Of a stretch of DNA of 64,000 bases, positions 26,501 to 39,381 are shown piece after piece. Source of the DNA: Siniperca chuatsi (lineage: Eukaryota > Chordata > Actinopteri > Centrarchiformes > Sinipercidae); contig NC_058045.1 in NCBI RefSeq assembly GCF_020085105.1, positions 13,675,833-13,739,832 of the forward strand, given 5' to 3'. Position 1 is the first letter of the stretch, and every line of letters begins with the position of its first letter. Below the pieces are notes generated by a model. The model worked only from the letters and a program-made list of their open reading frames with translations. It was not told the origin of the DNA and searched no databases. The translations under genes and the position numbers were made by a program.

Positions 26501-29500
26501 ACATTTTAGTGACTGGAGGGCAGGGGTCAGCACTGACAAAATGAGTAGAAACCCAAATCAGGCTAAAACCTCATGAGTACCAAACATGCACTTTTACATA
26601 TTCATGTGTGATTTTGGATGGAAATGGACACACAACTGTCAAGCACATTCAAACAGCCTACAAAGCCTGAAGAGTTGGCCAGAGAGTGTCATCCAGGGGA
26701 GAAAGTTGTGAAACAGAGCATCTATTTTTGTCCTGATGGAATGCACACTGATTGCCTGCAGCTCCAATCTCCGTTGTGATTGGCTAACAATCAAACACTG
26801 ATGAGCTTAGTCAAAGGTTACAGGCAATCAGTGTAATTTGTTAATGATACAAGTCTTTGGTTTCATCAGAGCCTGCCACAGTGAGCTAGCAGAACCAGTT
26901 AAACATTTTGTCTATACAGTCGGCCCATTAATATGCCATTCTAGATATGTCTGCTACCCCAAGGCTGCAAGATGAGATCAGGAAAGACTTCTTTCGCTTC
27001 TATTTTATTGCAAAATATGTGAGCTTGGTTACATGTCATTGTTTTTTTTTGTTTTGTTTTTTTGCATAGGTGGCTACAGGCAAAAGGTCTATTCATTTTA
27101 AAAAAGTTCAGAGTGCCCTTACCAACCCTGCTCAGTCATGTGATGGACTGTTGTTGTGTTGAATTGTATTCAAAAGTGAAGCCAGAGCCTGTTAGTCAGT
27201 GAGGCCTGGTTGTGAGCGAGTTGACAGTCTCACCTAAAGGCTTCGATGAGTCTCTCCACTTTCTGTGCTTCTCCCTGAACACGAACATGAGCCTGGAACT
27301 TTCTCAGGGCTTCGTCGAGCTCCATGCCTGAGAAATCCATCTCATCCACAACACAGCTATAAAGGGACAGACAGAGAGGAAAAAAAGAAAGCAACAGAGA
27401 AAGGAGAGTGAGATTGGCTTTAGCTGAAGTGTGTCACTGTAATGAGAAGGTGAGTGAGCGAGTGTGTGCAAGTGTGTGTTTGTGCGTGTGCAGCAAACTA
27501 TGAATGCTGATGACAAATCTTCCTCTTACAGTCATACTTCCATTACAGAAGCACTGACCTGGAAGACGCACATAGAGACAACATGTTTGCACACGCATAC
27601 ACACATGCACACACACTTTGTGCAAACATCAATGGAGAAGACAGGGTCTGACGGCAGTGGGAGATAAGAGGCAAGGGATGAGAGGGAAAAATAATGATAT
27701 GCAAAGAGCGAGGGGGCAAGAGAGAGGTACATGAAAGGCTGAGGACTGGCTGTAGCAATGGAAGAAGTACATACACAAGACGTGTATGTGCGTGTATTTG
27801 CATGTGCATATTTGTGTCCATGCATGTGTGTCTATGTGTCTGAGTGAAAGAAAGTGAGTGTGTGCTTGTGTGTGTGTGTTCAGTGCAGTGACCTATTTCT
27901 ACAGTCTCTGCAACAACCTCAGCAAAAAGCCTCTCTATCCTGGATCTCTGTCTACACTGGTTGGATGCAAAAAGGGTGAGTGTGAAAGCATTAAGTAAAT
28001 GCGTGTTTTCATGGATGTGTTGCATTTATGCATGCAGGTGCTACATGTCAAGTCAGTTTGTGCGTGTGTGTATTGATGTGTATATGTTGGTTTAGGTTCC
28101 AATAGCTAGTTCTATTTTAGATATTTTAAGATACCTGAATTCATTAAAGTCCAAGTCTAACAAATCTCTTATTTAATCTTTTATCTCCTCTCTTTTTTAG
28201 TAGTAAAGAGCAACATAGTTACATAGAGTAGATGAACATAGATAGAATTGAAAGCTCCAGAACTGCTACCAAATGGACCTTGAGGTGGTATTGTTTTCTC
28301 AACTGCTGTTTCCAAGGTCATGAAGAAACTTTGATCATTAACTTTAAAGTTAATGGATGAAAAGCACCACATGTGCTCCGAATAACTGAAAGTTTGAACA
28401 TCTGCAGTTCAGTGGCAATTAAGCAAACTTAATCTCATAGTGGATTATGTCAAATCCAGCGGGTCATTTAGTTAGGTAGCAAAGTTTCTCCCCTTGTAAT
28501 AAGTAATCAAATCTACTATTATCAATGTTAACAAGTCACTTTGGTCCAGATGTTCTGCAGCCCTTTTCCACATGGTAAGTGGTCAAATGGTCCATTAGAA
28601 GGGTCTTCATGATGAACTGAAGGGTTCGCTAAAAGACAAAGCAAGTGTCATACAGGAGGAGCAACAGGAAGAGTCAGGATATCTCTGCCTCTGCTGCTTT
28701 GACTTTTACCATTTGACTATTTGACCATAAAGTCCCCCAACTTTAAGGATATATATATGTACATATAACTGATCTATAAAGTCATTTAGTTGCAATTTAA
28801 AAAACCTTTATAAAGAGTGCCTTATTAAAAAGTGGTTTTCAAGTTATTTATAACCTTTTTCATATAACCAAGTCATTTTCATGAGAACTGCACAAACTCC
28901 ATTCACTGAAGCCCATGAGATGCAGTCGAAAGCTTAAAAAAGTTAGAAAGTGGACCTTGAGTTAACCTAAATAGATTCACTAAAGAATTCAGAGGGATTC
29001 GAATTAGATAACTAGATTCATTACAGGACTTGCATTTGATAAAATGTCTGTGTGTGATGCGTCACCATATACATAATGAGGACTCACTCAAGGACATCTC
29101 TGTTGAATTGCAGCTTGCTGTTCCCCAAGAACTCTCCAATCATCTGCCTGCTCAGGCCCTTCCTCTGCAGCAGGAAGTGAGCCACTCCGATGGCCGTGTC
29201 CGGAACGAAACCACGCGTGATCAGGAAGTGGATGCCTCTCTCTGGGTTCCTGCTCCACAGATAGCCAGCAGCAGAAAAGCAGATAGTGTTAAAAGCTAAA
29301 CAGCGTGTGTGTAATGTTTCTGTGCGTTCAAGCGGATAGGTGTGTGGGCCTGAGTGAGAAAGAAAATGTGCAACACTTTATTTCAGAGAAATGTGCTTAA
29401 AGTGTGTGTGTATGAAGGGAAGTGAGTGTGTATGTGTGTAAGAGGAAGCACAAAGAGAAAGAGGGAAAGGAAGAGTGCATTCATGCGCAAAAGCTGTTAG

Positions 29501-31892
29501 CTCTGGACTTCTGGATCAGACCCACGGTCACTGATGCATATGAGTTAATTTACTTTAATTTGTATTAACTAATAATAAGTGCAGGAACCATGGACTCTAT
29601 TTATAAAAACTGAGAGGCTCTCACATTGTTCATGACCTCCTTGTCTGCCTCTCCTCTTCAACTGCATTTTCCCTCCTTTTTCTCTCTCTCTTCATCCCCC
29701 TCTCTATCTCTTTTTTCTTTGACATCTCGACATCACAAGATGGCACTGAACAGGCAGCTCCTCCCAACAATCACAAACACTAATGAGCAGCTGCTTAGAG
29801 CAGTTTTGCAGGGCTGTTGGCGATTTGTTAGACACAAACAGTAATAAGTGTACTTTGAACCCTGAGCCAGAGGGTGCAGAAATATTTTAGCATATTTTCT
29901 GTGTGCGTCAGTGTGCATGTGTGTTTTGCCGGCCTACTCACACATTGAAGAGATTGAGTCCTATACGGTAGAGGCGTTTGCGATGAGTGTCTGTGGATAG
30001 CGTTGGCGAGCGGCAAGATGCTGGATCCTGGCAGTGGTCCCTGGGCAGAGAGACGACCAGGGCCTGTAGGGCCTCGGGGCTTGGCCCCCCGGGGATCTGC
30101 TGAGGATGAGTGTAGTGGTACTGCTGGTACTGGGTGTAAATCTGAGCAGGTTGCTGGTTAGACTGGGCTGAGGTGGAGATAGAGGTGGAAGTAGAGGTAG
30201 AAGTGGAGGTGGACCCCAGTCTGTCTGATCCGCTCTCCTCCTCCATTACTCCTCCTCCTGGAGCTGGCACTGCTGAACCCCTCCTAGATCCTGGATCAGC
30301 CATTTCCAGCTCCTCACTGGGCGGAGGTGCAGGAAACTCTGGCTCCTCTCCTGACAGGCCATCTCCTCCCCCAGCCATCCCACTCACAGAGGTCTTCCTG
30401 CTGCCCGGTTCTCCCCTGCCTGCATTGCCCAGAGAGGTGGTAGTTGTGGTGGTGGCGGAGGAGATGGTGTAGGAGCTATTGCTGTCGATGTGAACAGTGA
30501 CATCCCTGAAGGCCATGAGCAGCGAGCTGGCACTGCGGGGCAGGCAAGCGCTCTCAGCAGCTGCACGAAGGGCCCCAGGATCCATCAGTAGACCCTTCCC
30601 CTCTCTGCCCTCCGACAAGGTCCAACCACGAAGGGCCTCATCAATTGACTGGGCCAAGGAATGGAGCTGCAAATTTGATGATAAAAGGCAGCTGACCAGC
30701 TGACCGACATTGCCATTCCTAGAGTCATGCTGTTAGTTAGTGGCTAAAAACTATATAAAGTTAATGGAACCTTATGTCTTGATTATTTTTATCTGAACCA
30801 TTTTGCATCCCTACTTAAATAAAGCTTATGGGAACTGTAACATGAAATAAAAACACTCACTTGTTCAGAGAAGCAGTCCTCCAGCTGTGTGAGTGTTTGT
30901 CCAGGGGTTTGAGGTGGGGCTGGGCCTGTGGCAGGTGAGGGACCAGCTGCTGGGGCAGACGCAGGAGACGGGGGCAGAGAGGTGGAGCGGCAAGGGGGAG
31001 GAGGAGGGGTTTTGGAGCGTAAGGGTATCTGTCCTCCTCCTGGATGCAGACTGTAACTGTGTCTCTGGGTTGCATTCCGGTTTCGACCTGAAGGGCTGGG
31101 GTGGCGCAGGGAGATCCGGCGAGGCAACTTGCTCTCCGACAGAGAGTTACGGATCTTCTGGAAGTTTTTGCTGAGCTGGTACTGACGGAAGGCCGTCTGA
31201 ATACGACGGGCTGCCCGCCTTGCTATGAGATGGCCTCCATACTTCTGCTCCAACTCTTCTATCTGGGGATAGGGAGAGAGTGAGGGGGAGTGAGTATAAA
31301 TATCAAACATGTTTACAAGGCTGTGAAACTCACTGATCACACTGCAAGAGTGATATTGCAAAGCACACAGCAGCCACTGAAAAATATTTATTCATCCACC
31401 GGCAGGCAAACATCATGTTGCCATTTTGTGCCCTTGTCTACAAAAGATCAAAAGAATTTGAGCATTGCCTGAGTCGTGAAATTCACACTCACACCCTTCT
31501 TCCTAGAATAATCCTTCTTAGTTTCCTGTCCACTCTTTTAAAACCAGTCAGGGTTTATGGTATTTGAGTTTTATGGTAAACATCATCTATCATAATTCAA
31601 CTGCTAATACTGTCTGAAGGGCCATGGCAAGGAGGACGGATGGGCTGTGACAAAGGTGCTTTTGAGAAAATGAATAGAAAAGTTAACACCCGCACAAGCC
31701 TGTCTGTGTTCGCAGAGCAGCTCAGCCCAAGATCTCTGCTTCCTCCAGAATTTTTGCTCCTATATATTCAGCAAGAAGGAGACGACGGGGCGTGGGAGGC
31801 AAGGGAACAAGAGACAGAGAGGGAGAAAAAGGAGGACAGCCACGCATGTGCCTGGGTGTGTGTCTGCTCACGTAAGCACGCCCACAAAAAGT

Positions 31893-31947
<55 letters not shown>

Positions 31948-34900
31948 CTGCAGCAGCGATAGCAGTAGCAACAGCAACAGCAGACCCTTCAGCAGTTTGG
32001 TATGAGAAATAAAGACATCTCCAGCCGCCAGAAGCAGTTATTAGCTGTTACCATGACAACCTAGCATCTTTCGTGTTCCTGTCGCTGTGGCAGTGGAATC
32101 ACTGGTGTTCTTTTTCATGTCAACATGGACAGAAATAGATCTGAAAGGGGAATCTTTTTTGTCACTCAAGACACATTGTCAAATCATCACACACCTACTC
32201 ATACTAAAACTGGTGGAGGAGTCAGCATTCACTCCATCCCACCATGTGCTTATGGGGCCCACACACATGCTTGAAAAAAAGACATACCTGTTTGTTCTTA
32301 TTCTCCAGGGTGATCTCGTACTCGCTGGGTCCATCTCTCTTGGTCCCCTCCATTTCCTGTCCACCACCAGAGGACGTTCCATCCTCCAGGCTCAGCATCT
32401 GTCCACTGCCAGAGAAATAAGAACAAAAAGTTATCAGTCCTCCCTGCTGACCTTCAAAGGTCTGCCCTTATTCGGTGGCAGGTCATCATCTATGCAGAGT
32501 GTGAAGAGGTTCACGAGGGATGGTAGCTCAGGGCAAGGATGACTGAGTTTACATGTCCAGTCCTATTTGGCTAGATTTGAGTAAACTCTGGACATATTAC
32601 CTTTTTACCAACATGAAAATACCTTCTTTTCTTTTTTTTTAGGTTGACTTGTGCTGTATCCAAAATCACTCCCTCCTTCACTCATTTACTATTTCGTACA
32701 GATTGAAACTTACAAGTTTACACTACAGTAGGGCTGAAAGCATCAATATTTTCATTACCAGTTATCTGTCAAAATAATTCTCAGCACAATTTCTCAGAGC
32801 CCAAGTTCACATGTTCAGATAACTTGTTTTGACCAACCAACAGTCCATAACTCAAAGATATTCAATGTCCAAAGATATAAAACAGAGAAAAGCAGCAAAT
32901 CCCCACATTTTGAGAAGCAGAAAACTGTGAATATTAAACATTTTCCCATCAATAAATGTCCTAAACGATTAATCAGTTATCAAAAATGTTGATGATTCAT
33001 TTTCTATGAATCAACTGATCCAGTGGTTCCTAACCTTTTATTTTGCTTGTGAACCTTCACAACTAGCAGTATCTCCTTGTGACCCCTCGTCACAGGTTAC
33101 ATGTCTATAAATTGTGAGTAGCTCACTGAAAAAATGATTTTCTCTTCTCAGATTGTTTCATTTGAATACTTTTTAGAGGCCTCTGGAGATAAAATTGTAA
33201 AGTATTTCACAAAAAAGTTTTTTGATTAAAGACTGAAGAAAATTTTCCTTTAGATTCATCCCCCTTGTGGGAGTCCAGACCCCCAAGTTGGCAACCAATT
33301 AACTAATCTATTCATCGACTAATCGTTTCAGCCCTACTGAGCTATTGTGAGCAGTAAATTAAAATAAAGATTAAGACAATTATAGTCGATCACCATTGTG
33401 TGCCTCACTGACAGGTGTAGCGTTGAAAAATAAATGAAGCCTTGCGGTAGTTCAAGCAGGTCCAGAAGTCATTTTATAGTCACATGTTCCAAACATCCTC
33501 CAATCGCAACACGTCCTCATGCCTATACGACAGAATAGGTTGTTTGCCAATGAATCCCAAAACAACATATATGACCGTTGCCCAAAACAACAAATATGAC
33601 CATTGGAGAGTACCAGCAACAGACATACCGGACCTTCGTCGTCATGGTAACAATAATAAACATGTGGTTAATGTTGTAAAACATTCGTAGTCTGGTTAGG
33701 TTTAGGAAAAGATCATGGATTGGGTTAAAATAAGTTACGTTAACTTACGTATGTAAGGTAAAATAAGTCAACGTGGACTTTCTAATCATGTATTACATTA
33801 CATTAGCCTACATTTATTTAGCTGACGCTTTTATCCAAAGCAACTAACTATAAGTGCATTTCAACCATGTATGCCCACGATCCATCTCTCACAATAGACA
33901 GTCCATTTAAACATTTAGTGGTCATTCAGTCTGCATTCAACAATGCTGAGCTCTGCATCCTTGCTGCTACACTGCTGCCTGTGTAAGCATGGTATTTAGC
34001 TGTGACTCTGGCAGGAAGGTTTGTGAGCTCAGTGAGAGTCTGTGTCAAGCTCCAGAGCACCACATGAGCAGTGCCACAAACTAAAATGCAAATTGTTGCA
34101 ATAAGTGGTTAAAACTTTGACGTGAGTGTCCTGACTGAACTGTAATTTAAACTAATCTATCAAAGTCAACGCTTTATGATGTTTCAAGCAAAAATGAGTT
34201 ACATTCTATGGACACTACAGTTTTCGTTCCATCGAGGGAATTGTTGAGGGCACTTTATTGTGTATTCATTTTACTGTACACTCTCCCAACAAACTTAATG
34301 TTTTGATGTCAAAGAGATCTTTGTTAGGCATTGTCAACATCACATTGCCAAAAGACAACGAGCAATATATATACACATAAACATATTCATCATTTAGGTA
34401 GTTATGATCTCTCCCAGACTGAACCAATCAGAGGATTGCTGGATAACACAGTTTGATACTTTGAATTTGAACATTTGGTAGCAAATAGGGAGTGATTTTA
34501 GACAAAGCTATGGAGTTGAAAGAATGGTCATTCACATTTGGATCTGCACTCTTGAATGGTCATTCAGCGCCAAAACAATGATCCACAACATGTTTTGCCA
34601 TGGGAATAAGTGCTGACTTTGTGCACGAGACTCCTAAAGCTGATGTGTTTCCATAACAATGACATCATTCAGATGAACATTTCGGTGGCAGTTGGAAACC
34701 ATAACTTTCTGAGTCTCCTACATAGAAGTGAAATGGCTAATTTATAACATTTTTCTATGTTCTGCTTTTAGGATTACAGTATAAAAAGAGACTAAGTCAA
34801 TGACGTCACATAAGCATCCAAAAACACTGGAAGCAATGCAAGACAATAACTGACTGATTATCATATCCTCAAAGTCAAACATGACTTGCATAAAAAGTAG

Positions 34901-37900
34901 GGGAAAAATCAAATCTGACTCCTCAGATATTTAATAAACAGTCATTTCTGTAATACAGCAGCAGCTGGAAGCAAAAACAAAGCAAAAGTATATTGAATCC
35001 GGCCGGAATCTGACTGAGAACTCAACAACGTCGACTGTGGAGGCCGTTTCCCAGTGCTCTGGTAGAGTGTCCCATCCTCCTCTTATAATCCCAGGTCCTG
35101 TCCACAGATGGAACAATGGTCTTTTACATGACAGCATTATCGAAATTCTGCAAAAGCCATTTAAGGCTTACCAAAGCAAATTACTGCCATGACACAGCAA
35201 AAAGTGCCATTTTTTCCCCAATTTCGGTTGTTGACAACTTAAGCTTTCTTAATTTTAGTCAAATTTAGAAAAAAAGTGAAGTGACCAACATCTCGGGCAC
35301 CACCTCTAAAACATACAAAACACTGACATTCAGCACCTTTTATATGGCCAAACTGCACTGATGTAAGCACAGAGGTATGATCGCACCCTAAAAGGTTATA
35401 TAATGGTATGCAATTATGAGTGTGTGTGCATGATGTTGTGTGTTTGTGCAGTCTTTCTTCCACCCAGATAATGCTTACTCTAATAATTTTTACACGAAGG
35501 GGACTAATGCAAAACGGCACTGGGGAGAATAAAAAGCCTGCTCATTGTTAAATAATGAGTGCATCACTAAAGTTCCTCTTTGTTTTCTTTGATTGCTGTG
35601 AAAGCAAATATTCTGGGTCCCCAGCTAAAAGTCAGAGATAGGGCAAGAGAAGCTTGGCCATATCTTTAAATGAGATAAAGTTAGAGGAAATAGAGAAAAC
35701 AAGGGGAAGAGAGTGGAAGCGGAGGAAAGAGTGAGATAGAAACAGAGAGAGGAAACAGGAAGATATGGAGAGACTGTGTGTGTTGTTTGCATGCTGGAGG
35801 CTGTCTCTATCAAAAACTCTATTAAAACACTGCCGTGCCCCTGTGCTGCATCAGAATACATTAGCGTACATTAGAAAACATTAGAGGATTTAAAAGCAAG
35901 AGTTGAGCTATTAATGCATCTGGACAGCAAAAGCCTCCGTGATGATATGGGTGCTATACTCTCTCTCTCTCATGCTCCATCTCACACCCCCACACATGCT
36001 CACATACGTAGCGGCAACAAACTCACCAAGCACACACTCCCGCTCTGCCTGCTTGTGTGACGTCATAGAGGAAGAGAAATGAGCATCTGTCGAATCATAT
36101 CTCTCAAGAGATACGTCTCTCTTAGAGACTTACAATACTGTACAGCCAGGGGAGAAACACACACACACGCACACACACACACAAAGGCAAGGTAAAGCTA
36201 GAGGCGGATCTCATGACACCTCTTGGGAGGTTTGTGTGCTTCGATGGATGTAGTGGATGACAGTTAGTGTGTAGAGGTGGTGCAGGTTTGCAACTTCATG
36301 TGATGGTAATAATGAGCTATGGTGTTACACAGCTCCTCTACATCTCATCATCCCAGGTGGCAGTCCACTGCTGCTGTGCCATTAGTTCATCCAACCAGTA
36401 CTACGTGCGTGTAGATATTACTGTAAGTCATCAGATCAGAGAAAAAGAGAGGGATTCCACACAGACAGATGGTGATATTAATAAAAACAGAACGGGAGAG
36501 AGACTTGATAGGGAGGGGTGAGAGAGAAATAATTGTGGAGTGATGATTAGAAAAGTTAAGGTCTTCTAACAGACAGATAAATAATGAGTAGAGATGCAAG
36601 GTACAGAAATAAACAACACAAGGGGGGAAGATATTACAGCAGACATTAACAGTAAAAGCAGACATGAACAGAAAAGAAACAGCACAGAGGATTAAAAGAT
36701 GTGGGGAATTCTAAGGGCGGGGAGGGCAAACAGTAATCATTGAGAAACATGACAAAATCAGCTTTTCAAAGTTTTACAACAGAGCTCTGCTCATTCAAAC
36801 ATCAGTGAAGCATCATGCATTCACACGGCCCACGCACGCAAAAAAAAATATGAACACACTCATCCAACAAACAGACAAGCTTCCCACGCAGAAACAGACG
36901 GCAAAAGTGGCTACAGTAGATCCTCAAAGTTCCATACTCTGGTTACTATGGCAGTGGTAGCCGTTGCGTCATTATTGGGTTGCCATGGGCACTTTTATAG
37001 TGACAATATACCCCCCACCTAAAAGTGTCTGTGATTGGTGTGTGAATCGCTCTTACCCGGATGAGCCGGTGGTGTCAGCCTCTGGATGTTCAGGGGCGGG
37101 GCAACAAAACTGATGCAGCACCGTCTCGCTCCTGTGGAAGGGCAGACGAGAGAGGAGGAGAGGTAAGCAATAGGGGAGGAAAGAGGAGAGGCGGACAGAA
37201 TTGGAAGGACAGCATGTCATTCAGTTATTATTGGCTGCTGCTGGTTGTTTGCCTTTCCATATTTTTTCCATATTCCTCCTCATGTTCATTCTTAGTCCAA
37301 CATCCCAAAAGATCCTGAAGAAGCTCTCATTAGATTCTTCTGGATTATTTCCATGGATTCTGTTTACAATTTGGCACTGATCCCAGGGTAAATACCCTAT
37401 GTAGGTCAATTCAAGGCTGAGAAGGCTTAGAATGAGTGTGAGAGTATTTACAGTATATGTTTGTGTGTCTGGATGTGCTTGTTTAGGCCACCAATTCATC
37501 GCATCTGTGGTGATTTAGCAGAATTCCCAAACCCAATCAGAACAGATGGTTACTCCGATTCTGTTTCCTGCTCGTTCTCTTCTTAAGTTCATCTCTCTCA
37601 TACATTTTACATTTACATTCATATTTTAAGCATTTCGCTCTGTGCTCCTATCTGGAGCAATTTAGAGTGAAAAGACCAGAAAAAAACAAGACACATTATG
37701 TTTAAGCTGTTGTAAAGATCGACCCTTTGACCTTCTGAATGCAGAACACCTCCAACCACCACAGACATAAAAATTAGCACGATCATGACTTTAAAAAACA
37801 TCTTCGAGGTTTATGTTTTTTTGGGAGGTATGGGTGTGAGTGTAGGTCACATTAAGTCCTTCCACAATGAGCTGAATACATTCAGTTGACAGTGAAATTT

Positions 37901-39343
37901 TTTGGCTACGCTACAGTAAGTCTTCTGACCTGGGCTCAGCATATTGCTTGTGACAAAGACCCACAGTGACAGGCAGTCAGAGTCAGTGTAAGACTCGGTG
38001 TGACAGTCCGAGCTATAAAAAGCTACCTTTTCACAGCTACTTTTACAGACTTAAAGGGACACTGATGTGTGTGGTTTTTTTAAAATATCTCTGATCAACA
38101 CTCTTCACAGTTGGTTTCTATGAATACCACTCCTCCATCTGTTGTAACACCTACCTCACCACTCACACCCTCATACAGACACACATAAACATACTGTACG
38201 TACATGAATCATTTGTTCTCCATTTAGCAGCACTTCTGCAGTGGTTCTCGACCCTGGTGTTCGAACTATGAGAGCCCATTTGGAGCCCCAGGTGGGGTCT
38301 CAAGCAGTACCCACGCTGTATTTATGGACTTCATTTATTAATATATTTGGATTAATTTACATTTTGATCAAGAGTTTTTGCAGTAATTCTCTCAGTAGAA
38401 AATGAATTGTCTTCTTTTAACAGCTCCCAGGTGTTTCAAAAATCTCTAAAACAATTATGTTACATCTCAATATTAATTTTCTTTGTTGTGCTTTTCTGCC
38501 CCATCCCTCAAACACCAGGACCAGAAAACCAGATAGCAGATAAAGTTAAATGCACCAGCTGTAATCAATTATGTTAACATTAACAATTCCACATTTTACT
38601 ACTCAATAACTTTTTAATTTTTACTTTTTAGTCCCTAGATCTGTTTTTCTTGTATGAGATGAATTTATTTCTTCATTTAAACTATTTGGCGTTAGAAAAA
38701 AAAAATCCTTGTTCTTTCAGAGTTAATGAATCTCTTAAATCTCATCTCCTCCTTATAATATACAAACTAATTGAACCCCTATAAATCTGTGTAGTACAAA
38801 TGTGCAGGTGTGTTGTAGGTTTTGGGGGTCACAAGGTCAAACTAAGTGTCATCTAATGCACACCCGGTTGACGGAGGAGGGGAGAGAGGTCGGACAATCA
38901 ATTTGAGGCCAAAATCCAAAAGCACTGAACTTGTAAAACCAATTCCTGTTCACCATCAGCATCAGTATAAGAGCTGAATTATTTTGCCAGGCTGATATAA
39001 AACATTTTTTTTGGAGGAAGAGGCCAGGCTGCTTGGATCCCTGAGAACACACAAACACACACACTCAGCAGGTCCATCCATCTGTCGGTACAAGACACAC
39101 ACATAACGGCCATCCGCCTCCAACAACGCTTACAAAGAGAACAGGTGAATATTTTAACAGTACATGCCTCCTGCTCGGCCCCTGTTCTCTGTCTCTCCGT
39201 GCCCCGTCCTCCCTCGCACCACCCCTCTCCTCTCTCCTGTTTTGGAAGAGTACTTTAAACGCAATGCTTTTCATCAGCCAGTATCCAGTAGAGAGTGTCT
39301 CCTCTCTGTTTTGGTCTGTACCTGCCTCACTCTCTGTGTGTAC

Positions 39344-39381
<38 letters not shown>

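Larger units (their letters stand above)
20676..30666 (-). other. iqsec3: iqsec3 Sec7 (ARF-GEF) domain exons
   Basis: The catalytic domain runs from the 3' end of exon 29942-30666 ([13 protein letters not shown]) through 29088-29249, 27234-27356 and 22923-23089 into 20676-20815. Visible landmarks: [20 protein letters not shown], whose Glu (about residue 651) is the position of the Sec7 glutamic finger; [40 protein letters not shown]; and [20 protein letters not shown], the ARF-binding hydrophobic groove. All key residues appear intact, so the protein should be an active GEF. Confidence 0.92.

Noticed and set aside
30173..30472. 99-codon plus-strand ORF
   Set aside because: Exact antisense of the iqsec3 Ser/Thr-repeat exon; its VEVEVEV run is the complement of the STSTSTS array.
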